Below are positions 12,459 to 24,579 of a DNA stretch of 64,000 nucleotides, one piece after another (position 1 is the first letter of the stretch; the number at the start of each line of letters is the position of its first letter). Both the position numbers and the translations under genes were made by a program. This DNA comes from Larix kaempferi. Its lineage: Eukaryota > Streptophyta > Pinopsida > Pinales > Pinaceae. Below the pieces are notes generated by a model. The model worked only from the letters and a program-made list of their open reading frames with translations. It was not told the origin of the DNA and did not search any database. The DNA lies in the NCBI GenBank assembly GCA_027924585.1, contig BSBM01001024.1, forward strand, positions 5,394,001-5,458,000, written 5' to 3'.

Positions 12459-14119
12459 TGTTTCATATATTCATTTACCCATTTATTCAAGGGTAGTTTC
12501 TTGATTCATGCACTAGCTAAATCTATATCTAAAAAATATGTGATAGAGAGCTCAGAGTTCTGAAGAGGATAAAAATGACGATAAGGCGAGGGAGAAGGCC
12601 TTTCTTAATGAGTTTAGGAGGGAGGCATTAGCCACTATAAAGGGAGCTGGAAACTACTCGATTTAAATGTGTTATGCTTTATCTCAAGAGAGGAAGTTAT
12701 ATTCATAGGACCTTAAGGAATCAACCAGAGAGAAGGAGTTGGAGCCTTCCAAAAAAAGAAAGAAGAATAATTGACTCGACCATTTATTAACGCTTTAAAA
12801 ATAATTTCAATAGCTATATACTGTGGAATATAAATTCCGAGTGTCAAACCAAGTGTCAACCCGCGAGTCGAGTGTTGAACAAATGTTAAGCCAACCATAA
12901 CCAATACCTTGACTCGATCCCACACTCAAGCCATGGAGGTAGTTTTATCGCACATTCCAAAACAAACCAGAGAATAGAGTCAAGGTTGAGCCTCATTCCC
13001 AGCTACATGGCCACATCAAGGGACTAGGTGCTCAGGCTCAATGCTAGAGACCATGCTAGCATTTATGTATTAGTTGCAGGTGCATTTTTCCCACAACAAA
13101 GGACCCAAGAGTGTATCCTATTGTATCAAACCTATGCACTTAGTGAAGTGCAGGAGACCTAAGCCTCCTAAGTATGTGATAATCTACCTGCATCCATGTA
13201 ATCAAAAATTAATTCCATGCACTAAGTGCCGTGACCGAGAGCAAGCTCACATTCTAAGCCAGAGAGGGATGCCTTGTGCACTACATGCCCGCTAGGCTTC
13301 GCCTGTCAGATCCCAAACAATTGGCATCACACCAAACTGACAGTACACAAGTCAAGCGACATGAGCTCGTGGGCATATCACTCACAAAGCCTCCTTTGAA
13401 GTCAAATTTCTACAGCGTTGATCCCAAATGTCAAGTCCCATCACCAAACAATAAGCCACACCACACTTTGAGCCAACAAAAGTATTATGCACAACGCTTC
13501 TAGAGAGGGTCCTCCACACGAGCCACGGTGAGAAGTATGAGCAGTAGATGGAGGAGAAGATTCGTGCATGTAATAGATGGAGGAGAGGGTCCATGCCCTG
13601 TGGATGACCGTCCCAGGTTAAAAAAATGGGTGCAAATAAAAAAGAATAATGGTGCAGAAATAACGGTGAAGGGAAAAAAACACCTTGAGAAGCCTAAACC
13701 AAATAAGCGAGCCTCAAGCAATGCGCTGAAAAATAAAATATTATGGAAGCTATACCCAACTTGGGGTCACGACTCCTTGAGATGCAGCTTTCAGGCACAT
13801 GCATTTGATGGACCAACCATGGAGGAATCCCTTACGTGAACCCTAGCCTACAATTGTCCTAAAAGCCTAGTTGTAGAGCTTCCAAAAAAATTGACGAGGA
13901 TAAATGAGAAAATGGGAGGGTTTACCCCACCCCACCTTAACATTTTCTTATTTTATATTATTTTTGCATGTGCGGGTGAAAAGGGAGAGGACGCGTGGCC
14001 TCAAGCAATATATATATATATAATCAAATCAAATCAAGATAAAAAAATTAAATTTGAATAAATATTTAAAATTAATAATGTAATTTAAATTAATATAACA
14101 ATTAGAGTTATATTTTTAG
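12459..14119. other. Intergenic or decayed repeat DNA, no gene recognised
   Basis: An interrupted plus reading near 12550-12760 (DDKAREKAFLNEFRREAL) looks coding but is broken by stops. Short open frames at 13074-13503 and 13528-13839 lack recognisable motifs. Sequence becomes very AT-rich after 13950, with a short TA run near 14010. Nothing else can be supported. Confidence 0.5.
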
Positions 14120-14155
14120 ATGAATAAATATTAATTTAATTTATTTTCTTTTTTT

Positions 14156-14380
14156 CGCGTGGTTCACAGCCTCGACAATTGTGGTCGAGGCTCGCTACAT
14201 CCACAATAACAATTCTAGGGGGTCCACCCAAAGGGGCCTCGCCCTATCGACTCCAGTTTTGGGAGCCTAACCCCGAAGGACCCAGAGGGTTGGATTCATG
14301 AGAATTGAACCTCATACCTCATAAATATCTACGGTCTTTCAACTGGCTCCAACCAACTAAACTACCCCCGGGGGCTATTA
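14156..14380 (-). mobile_element. tRNA-derived SINE
   Basis: Read on the minus strand, the segment starts GCCCCCGGGGGTAG and contains a pol III A box (TAGTTTAGTTGG) and, some 45 bp on, a B box (GGTTCAATTCT). A tRNA-unrelated body follows, then an A-rich tail (GCGAAAAAAAGAAAATAA). A 23-bp direct repeat (ATGAATAAATATT and so on) lies at 14120-14142 and 14398-14420 and may be the target duplication, although about 20 bp separate the right copy from the GC-rich start. A box, B box and tail together support a SINE rather than a tRNA gene. Confidence 0.8.
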
Positions 14381-14420
14381 TACTCAATTTTATTTAAATG
14401 AATAAATATTAATTTAATTT

Positions 14421-14874
14421 TATATTTAGAGTTATATATATAAATATAATTAAACTTAATATAAGTTACTTAAGAATTAATGGATAAACTAGCATAGTTT
14501 ATGAGTAACCATTAATATTTAAATAATTATGCATAAGTAGCATGACCAAGCGGGTTCTATTTATAGTCTTTGTATAGTATGTGTTGTGTGGGTAAGGATT
14601 AATAATTGTCAAGGCAATCTTGACCCTCTAATGAAAATGGCTCCGACACCAAATATTATGCACCAAATTATCAAATTAGCATAAAACCAAGATAGATACA
14701 TTTTAAATCCATATTTATCAAGCAACGAGAGGCATCCAATTTCTTGAGGTGTATTTTTTTTAATTTTAATATTTTTATGAACTAACATGAATTTTATTAC
14801 TTTTTATTTTTGGTAACGCTATGTTACAACATCTCCCCCACACTGGGTTGAGAGCACCTTGCTACCTTCGGTGC

Positions 14875-14922
<48 letters not shown>

Positions 14923-17846
14923 ACAAATGCCTTAAGAGTGAAATGAAGAGGTGGATAAGAAAACCCTTTAGGAAAAAATATGCTTTTACCATCTATCAAA
15001 TGCATAAAACAAGATGAGATGATATCTAAAACTAAGTCTCCTTATTATTATATATATATCCATAGAAAAACATATAGATAGCATTATTCTCATAAGGAAA
15101 TGATCTCAACCCTTACACTAAAAAGGGAGTAATGTGGACTTTGAAAACATATAAAAAAGAAAAAAAGGAAAGTAATGTCAACCTTGGCATATAAACAACT
15201 TTAATAGATGATGTTGCTTTGCCATATCTTCTTGTTAAAATCATATGATTTTTAAATCCAAAACTGCAATGGGTCCTCTATTTGAATTCTTACATGACTT
15301 TGCCATATAATCAACCTACTTGTTTGTCCCTGACGGGGACATTATTTTCCGTGAAGCTGTATTAATTGGGGTTGGTGTTTGAAATATTTGTTTTTTTTAC
15401 ATTGTTTTCAATATTTTGATTTTTAAGTATTAAAAGGAATTTATTGAAAATGCAATTTTTATGGACGATGATTTGTCCCGTGTTGCTGACGACTGCTTGG
15501 GGTCTTCTGCCCCAGGCCCTGTTGGTGGGATGTCATCAACCCGAATTTAATGTGACGTGTTGTTTCGAGGTGTTGGCTAACTGTATATGCGGTGGGCGAG
15601 GGTGCCTTCTTTCTGAGTTTCTGGTTTTGCGGTGGGAGATGGGATTAGGCATGGGGCTCTATACCTGGCATGCGAGTGTACCTTCCTGGATTTTTTAAAT
15701 CATATAAAATCTATCCATATCCCGGTGTCCAGTCATAATCTTCTTCATATGATTCCCTCCAGATGGGCTAAGCCTCGCGACTAGAACTTCAGGTTGTGTT
15801 GGCAAATCGGGAGTAAATGGGCATCAATATTCATGGTCGAATGTACGGTGTTCACTGCATTTTAATCTCTGCAGCAGGGCGACATTCAATTTCGGCAGCA
15901 GTCAATATCTTTCACACTGATTTTTCGACTGGTAAGGAGAGGGTTTGGGTCTCAAGGGTTTTACCCTTGACTCGACTTTCTTCCTAGGCGATTATTCAAC
16001 TCCATTGAAAATAATTCTTCCACTCAGGTTGTAATGCCATTGTTGGGTCTTACTGTTTTTTCTTGGATTACAAAGAGAAATCATTTAACGGTTCACAAGG
16101 GTCTTACTGTTATTTCTTAGATTTTTTTCATAATATGATTGATTTGGCACAAATTATTTTTATAAACTTTGACAAATGATTGCTATACATAAATGAGACA
16201 CAACTTCCACAATTTATTCATAATTCTCATTATATTAACATAGATTAGTGATCTTAAATATAATATTTCTATTATTTCCCCTTTTTATTGCTAATATTCA
16301 CAAATTTAATTATGGTTTTAATCTATTTGATGAGCTTTTCAAGCATTTTCTTCTCTTTCTACTATTCACGAGAGAATGTTTGCACATGATTTATGATAGA
16401 ATATATTTAAGGTCATGCATTTGATCTGGTGTTGAGAATTTTCGCCTTGTCAAGAGGAGCTCAATTCATAGTGATGTAATATCATGCCTTATTAACCCAT
16501 AAACCATTTGTGTGCCTCCAATGCATAAAAAACCAACAAACATGTTGTGCTGCCAATGCTAAAAAACAATCTTTGATATAAGGGCATTTCAAAGTATAAT
16601 CAAGAGGAATTGAACCTCGTTTTCATTTTGTAGATAAGAATATTTCAAAATATAATTAAGAAGAATTGAACCTTGTCTTCAATTTTGTGAACTTGAACCT
16701 CGTCTACATCGTTATGATATTGTTCTTATACTAACAATTGTGAGAATTGGTTTATCAATTGATTATGAAATTATTTTGTCATAGTTATCTTATGATATTC
16801 AATTGGTTGGTTTTGTTTTGTTTCATGTCACAATGGTGTTGTTCTTATTTTGTTCTATATTTAAGAGATAACTTATGATATATTATTGGTTTAGGTAGCT
16901 AGAAAAAATATTTGGAATTATGCCATATTCATTTTGAAAATGTTAATGTAAATAATCTGGCATCTTCTCGAAAAAATATATGTGATTAATTTTTTTTATA
17001 ATTAAAAAAATATAATTGAAAAAAAAAATATCAAACTATAACATAAATATAAAATATAAAATTGAATTATATAAAAAAATTATAAATCAATAAAAATTAC
17101 TCTTTCACACATTTACATAATGTTTATCATCATTCTTTTACACATAAATTTTATAGGATGAAAGTTGTAAATGTCACGTTTATGGCCAGCTTTTAAAAGT
17201 TTACTATTAGCATTAAAAGTTTTTATTTTTTATTATTTTGAAAAACAAAAGAAATCTATGTAAAAATGCCAAAAGTTCACAACAAAGTTGTAGATGTCTT
17301 TAAGATATTTTCAATGATATGAAGAGTGTAAACAACAAAAATTTTAATAGAAAGGTATGGGAAAATTACCAAAAGATTCCACTAAGCAAAGAGCCCAACA
17401 AACTCGGATGAGTGGGTAGATATAGAGACCTTACATATACTTTATCATTTTATTAAATTATTATATATTATTAGATGGTTCGAGGTGAGTGGATAACATA
17501 TTTCCCATACTAAATTAATACTAGATTATAGAGCACCTTACTTCTCTTAGTGCAATTATTATATATTTGTTAAATAGTTTGTTATTAATTAAAATTTATG
17601 ATATACTATTATACAATTTATCATTTATTATTATATTTGATATTATATAATATGTTTTTGATAATTTATTATTGGATATTAGAAAAATAATTTTATGTTT
17701 GATGAAATTTATAAAGAGATAAATATAATATTAAGAAAATAAATTGACATATTTTAATAATTTTTGGTATTTAAAAGTAATTTAAAGCATAATTCAATTA
17801 AATCATGTTATTATTGTTATTGAAATATGCTTTAATACTTCAATTT
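14421..17846. other. AT-rich intergenic DNA
   Basis: No gene is recognised. A GC-richer island at about 15440-15970 has an 84-codon open frame and looks like old coding or repeat DNA, without a known motif. Near 16600-16700 an AAGAGGAATTGAACCTCG-type segment is repeated about twice. From 16900 to 17800 the sequence is extremely AT-rich. Confidence 0.5.
14879..14920. repeat. (AG)n microsatellite
   Basis: An uninterrupted AG dinucleotide run of about 21 units in non-coding DNA. Length polymorphism is likely. Confidence 0.95.
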
Positions 17847-17944
17847 AAAGCATATTTCAATTAAATCAACCAGAGGAAAGAAGATAACATATTTCAAAGC
17901 ATATTTCAATTAAATCAACAAAAGGAAAGAAGATAACATATTTC
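17847..17944. repeat. Tandem duplication of a 49-bp unit
   Basis: The unit starting AAAGCATATTTCAATTAAAT occurs at 17847 and again at 17896, differing at a few bases (CCAGAGG against CAAAAGG). It is AT-rich and non-coding. Confidence 0.93.
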
Positions 17945-18069
17945 AATAATAATTTGATCTAATTGCCACATTTTCGAAAAGATAACATGTTTTTTTTCTT
18001 TTTAACTATCTCAAAATAAAAAAATGTTCTAAATTTGAATTTGTTGAATACATTTGTATATGTATCTCT

Positions 18070-18335
18070 ATACAGTCTTTCTTCTATAAATTTCCTTCAC
18101 TACAGTAAATAACAACCTCAAAGACATTAGTCTTTCTTCTATAAATTTCCTTCATTACAACCTGGGAGACATTAGTCTTTTTTCTATAAATTTCCTTCAC
18201 TACAGTAAATAACATCCTCGGAGACATTACCATCTAGTGGTTCTGGTTAAGCATTATTCATCTAATATTTTCCATCCTCGGAGACATTACCATCTAGTGG
18301 TTCTGGTTAAGCATTATTCATCTAATATTTTCCAT
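18070..18335. repeat. Two interleaved short tandem repeats beside the protease fragment
   Basis: CTTCTATAAATTTCCTTCA recurs three times (about 18079, 18133 and 18182). A 60-bp unit, GGAGACATTACCATCTAGTG and onward, occurs twice (about 18220 and 18280) with almost no change, implying a recent duplication. The block lies just beyond the 3' end of the minus-strand protease fragment. Confidence 0.9.
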
Positions 18336-18396
18336 GACATTAGAGGAATCTTGATTGTTTGATCCAGGGAACAATCTTGATTGCTTGATCCCAAGT

Positions 18397-19159
18397 CACT
18401 GCTTTCCTCTAAAGAAGGAACCAAGGCGACTTATAAGTTGTTCCTTTAATGACTCGGGAAGTTGCCAAATAAAAGAATCCTTGACATCATGTATTAACAA
18501 CTTCTTAAGTCAATGTCAATGTCATTGCTTGAACAACGCGTCTGATCTACATGAATCCTCTTTCTCTTTCGCATGGTCTCCCGTACATCATCACACCACC
18601 CACATGATTGTAAATACTGACGTGCTTCCTGAACAAGGATTTGTTTCAACTTATCAAGCTCCGGGAGTTTGTCTTCATCGTTGGCTTCACTATTCCTTCT
18701 GGATTCGACATTGTGCTCTTCTGTTGATTTGTCTCCTTGACTATTCTGTGCCTTGTACAGCTTAACACAGACATTGTTGTAGGCCTCAATTAGGTAACGA
18801 AGAAATTCGTGAGCATCTTCCTGCCTTCCGGACCTAAAATGTTTCTCAAAGAGCTGTAAAGAGCTATGGATCTTCCCTGGAGCGTCCAGCGGAAATTCAC
18901 TATTTAGAGACCTCACAACACGCTCCTCCACCAAGCAAAGGGGACAATGCCCGTTCCCAGCTTCGCATACAGAAGAATGCTGCTTGCTCAGGCAAAAATT
19001 CGCTAGGGGAGTCGTGTACGTGAGACACTGCAGTACGCTGTTGAGATAACACGTATTGTCAAGATTTTTAAACCCTACGGGCCGGCTCTTGCGACGAAAT
19101 GGTCGTTGCCATGTCATTTCCAAGGCCATCTCCTCCAACCCTAACTCTGCTCGGACCAT
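18397..19159 (-). pseudogene. Ubiquitin-specific protease (peptidase C19) N-terminal fragment
   Basis: An open frame of 221 codons starts with ATG at 19159 and carries the Cys box GFKNLDNTCYLNS (residues 29-41; catalytic Cys37), QCLTYTTPLA, the HCPLC segment and QEDAHEFL (113-120). These are hallmarks of plant USPs resembling UBP23. The usual Gly of NLGNTC is Asp34 here. The His box (HSGHY type) is not seen within several kb downstream. After the stop at 18494 a one-base shift opens about 38 more plausible codons (FIWQLPESLKEQL) to TGA near 18397. It is a truncated, frameshifted fragment, or the first exon of a gene with a very long intron. Deubiquitinase activity is unlikely as it stands. 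Confidence 0.82.
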
Positions 19160-19238
19160 GCTTGCAGTACACTTTTACGTGGTTTCCACAGCTGCTGTTG
19201 TTGTTAAGTGAGTGAAGAAGAACGATAATAGTTTCTTC

Positions 19239-19245
<7 letters not shown>

Positions 19246-19269
<24 letters not shown>
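19246..19269 (-). repeat. (TA)n run upstream of the protease fragment
   Basis: Twelve TA units lie about 90 bp upstream of the ATG at 19159, in a position where a TATA element could act. The run may be only a microsatellite; promoter function is inference. Confidence 0.7.
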
Positions 19270-19274
19270 GTCAT

Positions 19275-21609
19275 AGCCGACCAATAAAGACAATAATAAT
19301 TGCATACAAAGTATATAAGAGATGTTGTTTATGTTCCAAAAAATAAAAATTAATTAAAAAATACATTTGTTACACGTTAATCTTGAATCTCATATAATAT
19401 ATAAACGATCATAAAATGAATCCCGATTGTACCATTTGGGTTAAACACCTATCAGTGTAATAAAAAAATAAAAAACAATTAAAAAATTCCATATTGACTC
19501 ATATTCATCTTAAAATTGAGAAATTGGATCCCTTTCGAGTGCTTGATAGGTCCATGTTTGAGGTTGATCTATGTTGGTATAATAATAGAAATGTAATGTC
19601 ACAATATATATGGTGTAATAATTTCAAAGGGAGAACTTTGAAATGATTTGGAGGAATTTTGTTATTTTGAGTTGTATGATTGTGTTGGTGTTCTTTTATG
19701 GTGTTTTTTCTATGAGCCTCTTGGCAATAACATATCGTTGGAGAAACTTGGCCTAGATCCATGGCCTTAATGGAATCTTGTTGTTGAGTCCTCAATAATG
19801 GAATTCGACCCCTTTCAGTGATTATAGGGTCGTGCATAATTACTCTGGACACATTGTGACTATTGTGGAGTTTTTGATATTAAGTTGGTGTTGAGGAGAT
19901 ATTAAAGCTATCTTGTAGAAAACAATCCTACACATCCGAGATTTTGGATTTGACGAATTAACATAGGAGATAAATTGATCATCTGGAGAAAAAATGCAAT
20001 AGACTTCAACAATTGGTGATAGATCTATCAAGAAGAACATAAACAAAGGTTGCTCAAAGGATGCCAATGGGCTTAGGAATGGAAGAAATCAAAGAATAAT
20101 TAGTTAAGCAAGGGATGGAGAATGTGGAGATGGAACCAACAAAGAAATATAAACATCACCTTTAAGAAACCCATAATGAAGCCCACATTTAACATGCTTT
20201 CACTAATAGAACGAGGTTTTTAACAAGTGCCATGGGATGGCGACATCCTTGCTGTAATGAAAAGATTGAATTTATTATATTGTCGAAGATTGAATTAAGT
20301 AAGGTTTGTTCATGTAAAATTTGTTATGAAAACACACTGTATATATATGCATTGTAGTACGCATCTAACAAGTTGTAAAAGCATTGTATATATAAACAAT
20401 GAAACCACGCATTGTATCTAGTGTTCAAACAATACTGCTAATGCCTATGTTGTGCTAGTCTAGGTTCAGGTCCAGGTGGCATTATACTTCTAATGCCTCT
20501 GTTGTGCTAGTTCGGGTTTAGGTCCAAGTGGCATTTTTTTGGGTTCAGGTCCAAGTGGCATTTTTGAGGTAGATGGTGGTATTGCTCTGAAGCCATTTGC
20601 ATATACATTGGATGACGCTCTTTATTCTGTTTCCAGACTTAGTTGACTAAAAAAACATATTTAATCAGATGTGGTACATGTGGAGTTTCATTTCATTTCA
20701 TTAGTATAGCGAAGGCGTGGACACTGCATATCCTTACTAGCTTGAGACCAATCTAAAAGACAAGCTTCACCATATTCACATAGTTAAGAACAAATATATG
20801 ATAGATAGCTATAACATAAGACAAATAATCAACATTCAAACTAAAAAACAACCTGAAATATAAAATTCACTCATGAAAGAAAGTAAAGTATTTTTAACAT
20901 TTATTTTATTATCTTGTGAACTTAATTTCAAAATAGATGTTGCATCATTATTTATTTCCTTTTTACTTTATAAAATTATAATTAATTGGCATTGTTTTTT
21001 ATATTGTATTAATTGCATTGTTACATTGATAATATTATCCTACTTAACTCTAGTTTCCTTGATTAGCTTATTACAAGTTTCCTTAGTGAGCTCAATTACA
21101 ACTTTTTGCACTTTCTAATTAGCCTACTTAGTACTAATTATGACAATTTTAGCTTTTTTGCATTTCCTAATTAATTCACTTAATACTAATTATAGTATTT
21201 TTATTTCAACTAATACGAATGAGAGATACTTTAGTTTACTGCTTGTTTTGTTAAAACTTGTCAAATTAATGGTTCAAAATAACTCATGTCTGGTCGACTT
21301 TTAGCTGTATGTTTTCCTCTTTCAGATCCATGGTTTCCTAACCAAAGGAAAATTATAGGCTCAACACCTTAGAGCAGATTCCACCTCATTCTGGGCAAGC
21401 AACACTATAAACAATGCAATGAGGGGCTTGCATTAAGGGTGAATAACACACTGCTCCTACTGCTGCCAATGGTGCCAACGAATCGAAGGCAACTAATTGC
21501 AGAGTGCAGCGCAGGCAGAGAAAGATTAACATAGATGCTGTTCAAATTTGGATGAACTGGAACATTCGGATGAAATTTGGATAAGTTTTGTAAAAATTTT
21601 CTGATATAA
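19275..21609. other. Non-coding DNA, no gene recognised
   Basis: Short open frames on the minus strand at 19505-19852 and 19840-20067 have no family motif. At about 20455-20560 a segment with GTCCAAGTGGCATT is repeated three times. The 20870-21250 part is AT-rich with only hydrophobic chance frames. Confidence 0.5.
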
Positions 21610-22430
21610 AGGTAAAATACGTCATTTTTATGACCCTGGTTTTCCTTGATTGTTTAGGAAATGAATAGTTCCTGTGAAAATTAAGAAATAAAAAAGGTAA
21701 ATAAAGCAATTGTATAAGAGATCTTACCTAAGGAATTGAAGCTGGGCATGGTGGCCACCACTCTCAAGTATTCCGTCGGTCTCAAGCTATGCTCGGTTAT
21801 GTTCCTTCTTCATCGTTATCCTTGTGATTGTTGATTTCTTGATCGTAAGTTTCTTCATTCTTAAATTACCAGGGTTTGTAATTTTTTGGTCTTAATGATT
21901 TCAATTGCAGATCTTTGATCTCTGGTTTCATCTTCCAAACAGAAAATACAAAAAAGTTGTTGCAATCCCGCACTCAACTGAGATGGGTGAGGTGGTTGAT
22001 AAATAGGTAAAATATGTCCTTTTTATTACCCTGGTTTTCCTTGATTGTTTCGGAAATGAATAGTTTATGTGAAAATTAAGAAATAAAAAGGTAAAGAAAG
22101 CAACTATATGACATATCTTACTTGAGGAATTGACGTTGGGCATGGTGGCTTCCATGCTCAAGTATTAAGCCAAGACAGAGGTTCCCTGATACGTTCTGTG
22201 TTCTTCTCACTGTTGGCTATGCTTGGTTATGTTCCTTGTTCATCATTATCCTCGTGCCTGCCAATATCTGGACCGTAAGTTTCTTCATTTTTAAATCGCC
22301 AGGGTTTGTAATTTTTTGGTCTTAATGATTTCAATTGCAGGCCTCTGATCTCTGGTTTCAACTTCCAAGTAGAAAATACAAATAGCTACTACATTCCCGC
22401 ACTCAACTGAGAAGGGGAGGTGGGATGAGG
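21610..22430 (+). repeat. Tandem duplication of an approximately 395-430 bp unit containing an intron-like segment
   Basis: Unit 1 (21610-22004) and unit 2 (from 22005) both start AGGTAAAATA and end near CACTCAACTGAGA. Each holds a 66-bp stretch, GTAAGT to TTGCAG (21845-21910 and 22275-22340), with textbook plant splice ends and a T-rich interior. Unit 2 has about 35 extra bp before this stretch. The flanking exon-like parts give no recognised protein, so a duplicated gene piece is inferred. Confidence 0.8.
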
Positions 22431-23513
22431 TATCGGTGCCTGTGCCGACACCGCTGTCTTTGAAGAAGTCCTGGGCGCTACTACAATCTTGCATTCAACT
22501 AATGATATGCTTCTTTCAATCAACTGATGGTATGCTTCTTTCAATTAGACCCAAACTCACTTGTAAATATTTTCAATAGATTTATGTCATATTGATATAT
22601 ACAATCTCCATCTTTGTAATGTAATTGTGAAGAACAAGATGAGAGAAGTGTAGGGCGGTGCAACCCTCGGTTGTGACGCTGCTATCAATGCTATAATACT
22701 ATGTATCGGAATCATTGTCATGTGGTTCGAAGACATTGCAATTATATGATGTAAACTAGAAGAGGGAATTGGTGGTGCAAAGCGGTGAGTTAAAGAAGGA
22801 CGGTGGTTGTGGTGGTCCAAGGCAGTGAATTCAAACATATTGTGGTACTGCACTCAATGGTGACAAACATTTATATGTTAAATGCCCGAACTTAGCATTA
22901 ATTCTTGAACTTAGCATTAAATAACCAAATAAGCATTAATTCTTGAACTTAGCATTAAATAACCAAATAAATCACTGAGAATAACTTACAACCATTGTCT
23001 ACAGGATAGATTTACGTCGCCCTTGTAGAAAAAATCAATTTTTATATTAATAAATAAAAAACTAGTTTGGAACTTTGGTTAAAAGCATACATTGTGTTTG
23101 AGTCAACGCAAAACTAATGCTTAGTCAACCACTATCGAAAACAATTAGTACCCTGGCCTTCGGCAGGGACTAATAAGTATTGCAATTATTTTTTTGGTTA
23201 TTGGGACAATTTATTAACATTTACACTTGGAAGTTCCAATGTAATTTTTTAGGAAAGAATAGACTTCTAGTCATAGTAGCAAGCACAGTATGATTTTGAT
23301 TATTTTAAGACCTGGAGGCATATGATAAAACCCTTATCTTAAGAACTGGAGGCATATGATAAAACCCTTATTTTCAGAACTCGAGGCATATGATAAAATC
23401 CTATTTTTGTATAATTAAGTTGTATAGTGCGGCTACAACATTGTTTAATATAAATTTGCATGTTTTAGTTAAAAATAAATAAAATAATTGCTTGAATATT
23501 GTGCAAGGACTAA
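22431..23513. repeat. Non-coding stretch with small direct repeats
   Basis: TTCTTGAACTTAGCATTAAA with AACCAAATAA is doubled at about 22900-22970. A unit of about 36 bp containing GGCATATGATAAAACCCTTA occurs three times at about 23310-23400. No gene is seen. Confidence 0.75.
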
Positions 23514-23921
23514 CAACAATGGTCAGGGTTGGCAGGGGCGGGTGGAGTCTTCTTCGACTCTGAAGGAAGCAAGTTGAAAGATTATGCTTGGGGTATTGGA
23601 AGAAGGACTAATAATAGTGCAGAATGGACATCTCTAATAAAAGGCTTGGAGATAGCAAGGAACGATGGCCTCGAAGACTTGGTAGCGTTCGGCAACTCGA
23701 TGATGATCATTAGAGAAGCAAGGAACCTGACCAAGAACCACAAGATTCCTACTTCTAAGATACACTATCTCCTAAAGTGTATAGTTAATGAATTAAAAAC
23801 CATCAATTTCCTCCATTTGCTGAGATCCAACAATCATAATGTGGATGCTATGGCAAATATAGGAGCCGGCCTTGACTGTGGAGTTCTAGTATGCAACCAA
23901 AAAGTTTATGAAAAGGTTTGA
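23514..23921 (+). pseudogene. Ribonuclease H domain remnant (RVT_3 type, plant retroelement)
   Basis: The frame reads GLAGAGGVFFDSEG, then YAWGIGRRTNNSAEW, GLEDLVAFGNSMMIIREA and NNHNVDAMAN. These correspond to the strands and active-site boxes of the RNase H found in plant LINE and gypsy polyproteins. The Glu of NSAEW and the last Asp (VDAMAN) are kept, but the central Asp is Asn (FGNS instead of FGDS). The first strand with its Asp is lost: a TAA lies at 23511-23513 and there is no genuine start codon. It is therefore inactive. Confidence 0.85.
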
Positions 23922-24519
23922 GTCCCATAATTGTGATTATTTTCTTCAGATGGAAAGACAACATATGTCTCCCTTCTCTGAGAGGTCAAACTCCTTGGAT
24001 TGTAATAGCTCTATAACCCTCCCCACTTTCTTAAGCAATAACTGGAGCTCTGTTTTGGACAAATTTAAGGTTGGACCTATAGTTTTGCACCCAAATCACG
24101 TCTTGGAATGGGCGCAGATCGCACGCTGGAACCACATGGCCAGCATGCATAATTTTATGGTGATGGGAATCTGATAAGGACTAAGTTTAAATGTTGAGTG
24201 TCGTCCCATTGTTACTCGCTGGATGAACATGGTTTGTTTGAATGCAAGAGGCAACAACGTCGAGGATTATTGTGCAAAGATGGGAGACCCTGGCTCTCTC
24301 TTTGCTCCGGGTCTCTTCTCAGCTCACTGCCTTCTCTGCAAGAAGGTGATACCTAGCCCTAGGGATTCGGTGAGCATGGACCATTGGAAGAGGGCCCCTG
24401 CGACGGATGGCAGCCAAAGAGATGACTTGGTCAATGTGAAACATATCCCCCACGACACCGGTAGGCATGATTCACTGGGGACTGATAAGAATTTGATTCC
24501 TTCCTCTTCCAAAGAATGA
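23922..24519 (+). pseudogene. Open segments after the RNase H remnant, not recognised
   Basis: Two plus frames (to about 24174, and 24223-24519) follow the RNase H in the order expected for more polyprotein. They include SNNWSSVLDKFKV and a Cys-containing AHCLLCKK stretch. No integrase or zinc motif can be fixed. They probably belong to the same decayed element. Confidence 0.35.
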
Positions 24520-24579
24520 TGCTTTGTCAAATTGGTGCTAAGGGTCAAATAATTGCCAAGAATGATGTCCAAGTTAGTA

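Noticed and set aside
14340-14380. tRNA-like A and B boxes on the minus strand as a tRNA gene
   Set aside because: No cloverleaf closes, and the B box is followed by a long unrelated body and A-rich tail; SINE is the better call.
15444-15698. 84-codon frame in a GC-richer island
   Set aside because: Coding-like composition but no recognisable motif, stops on both sides and no repeat copy; not enough to call a gene.
18355-18765. 136-codon plus frame
   Set aside because: Antisense shadow of the ubiquitin-specific protease fragment.
19505-20067. Overlapping minus frames of 115 and 75 codons
   Set aside because: No motif, and repeats-like surroundings; judged chance or decayed sequence.
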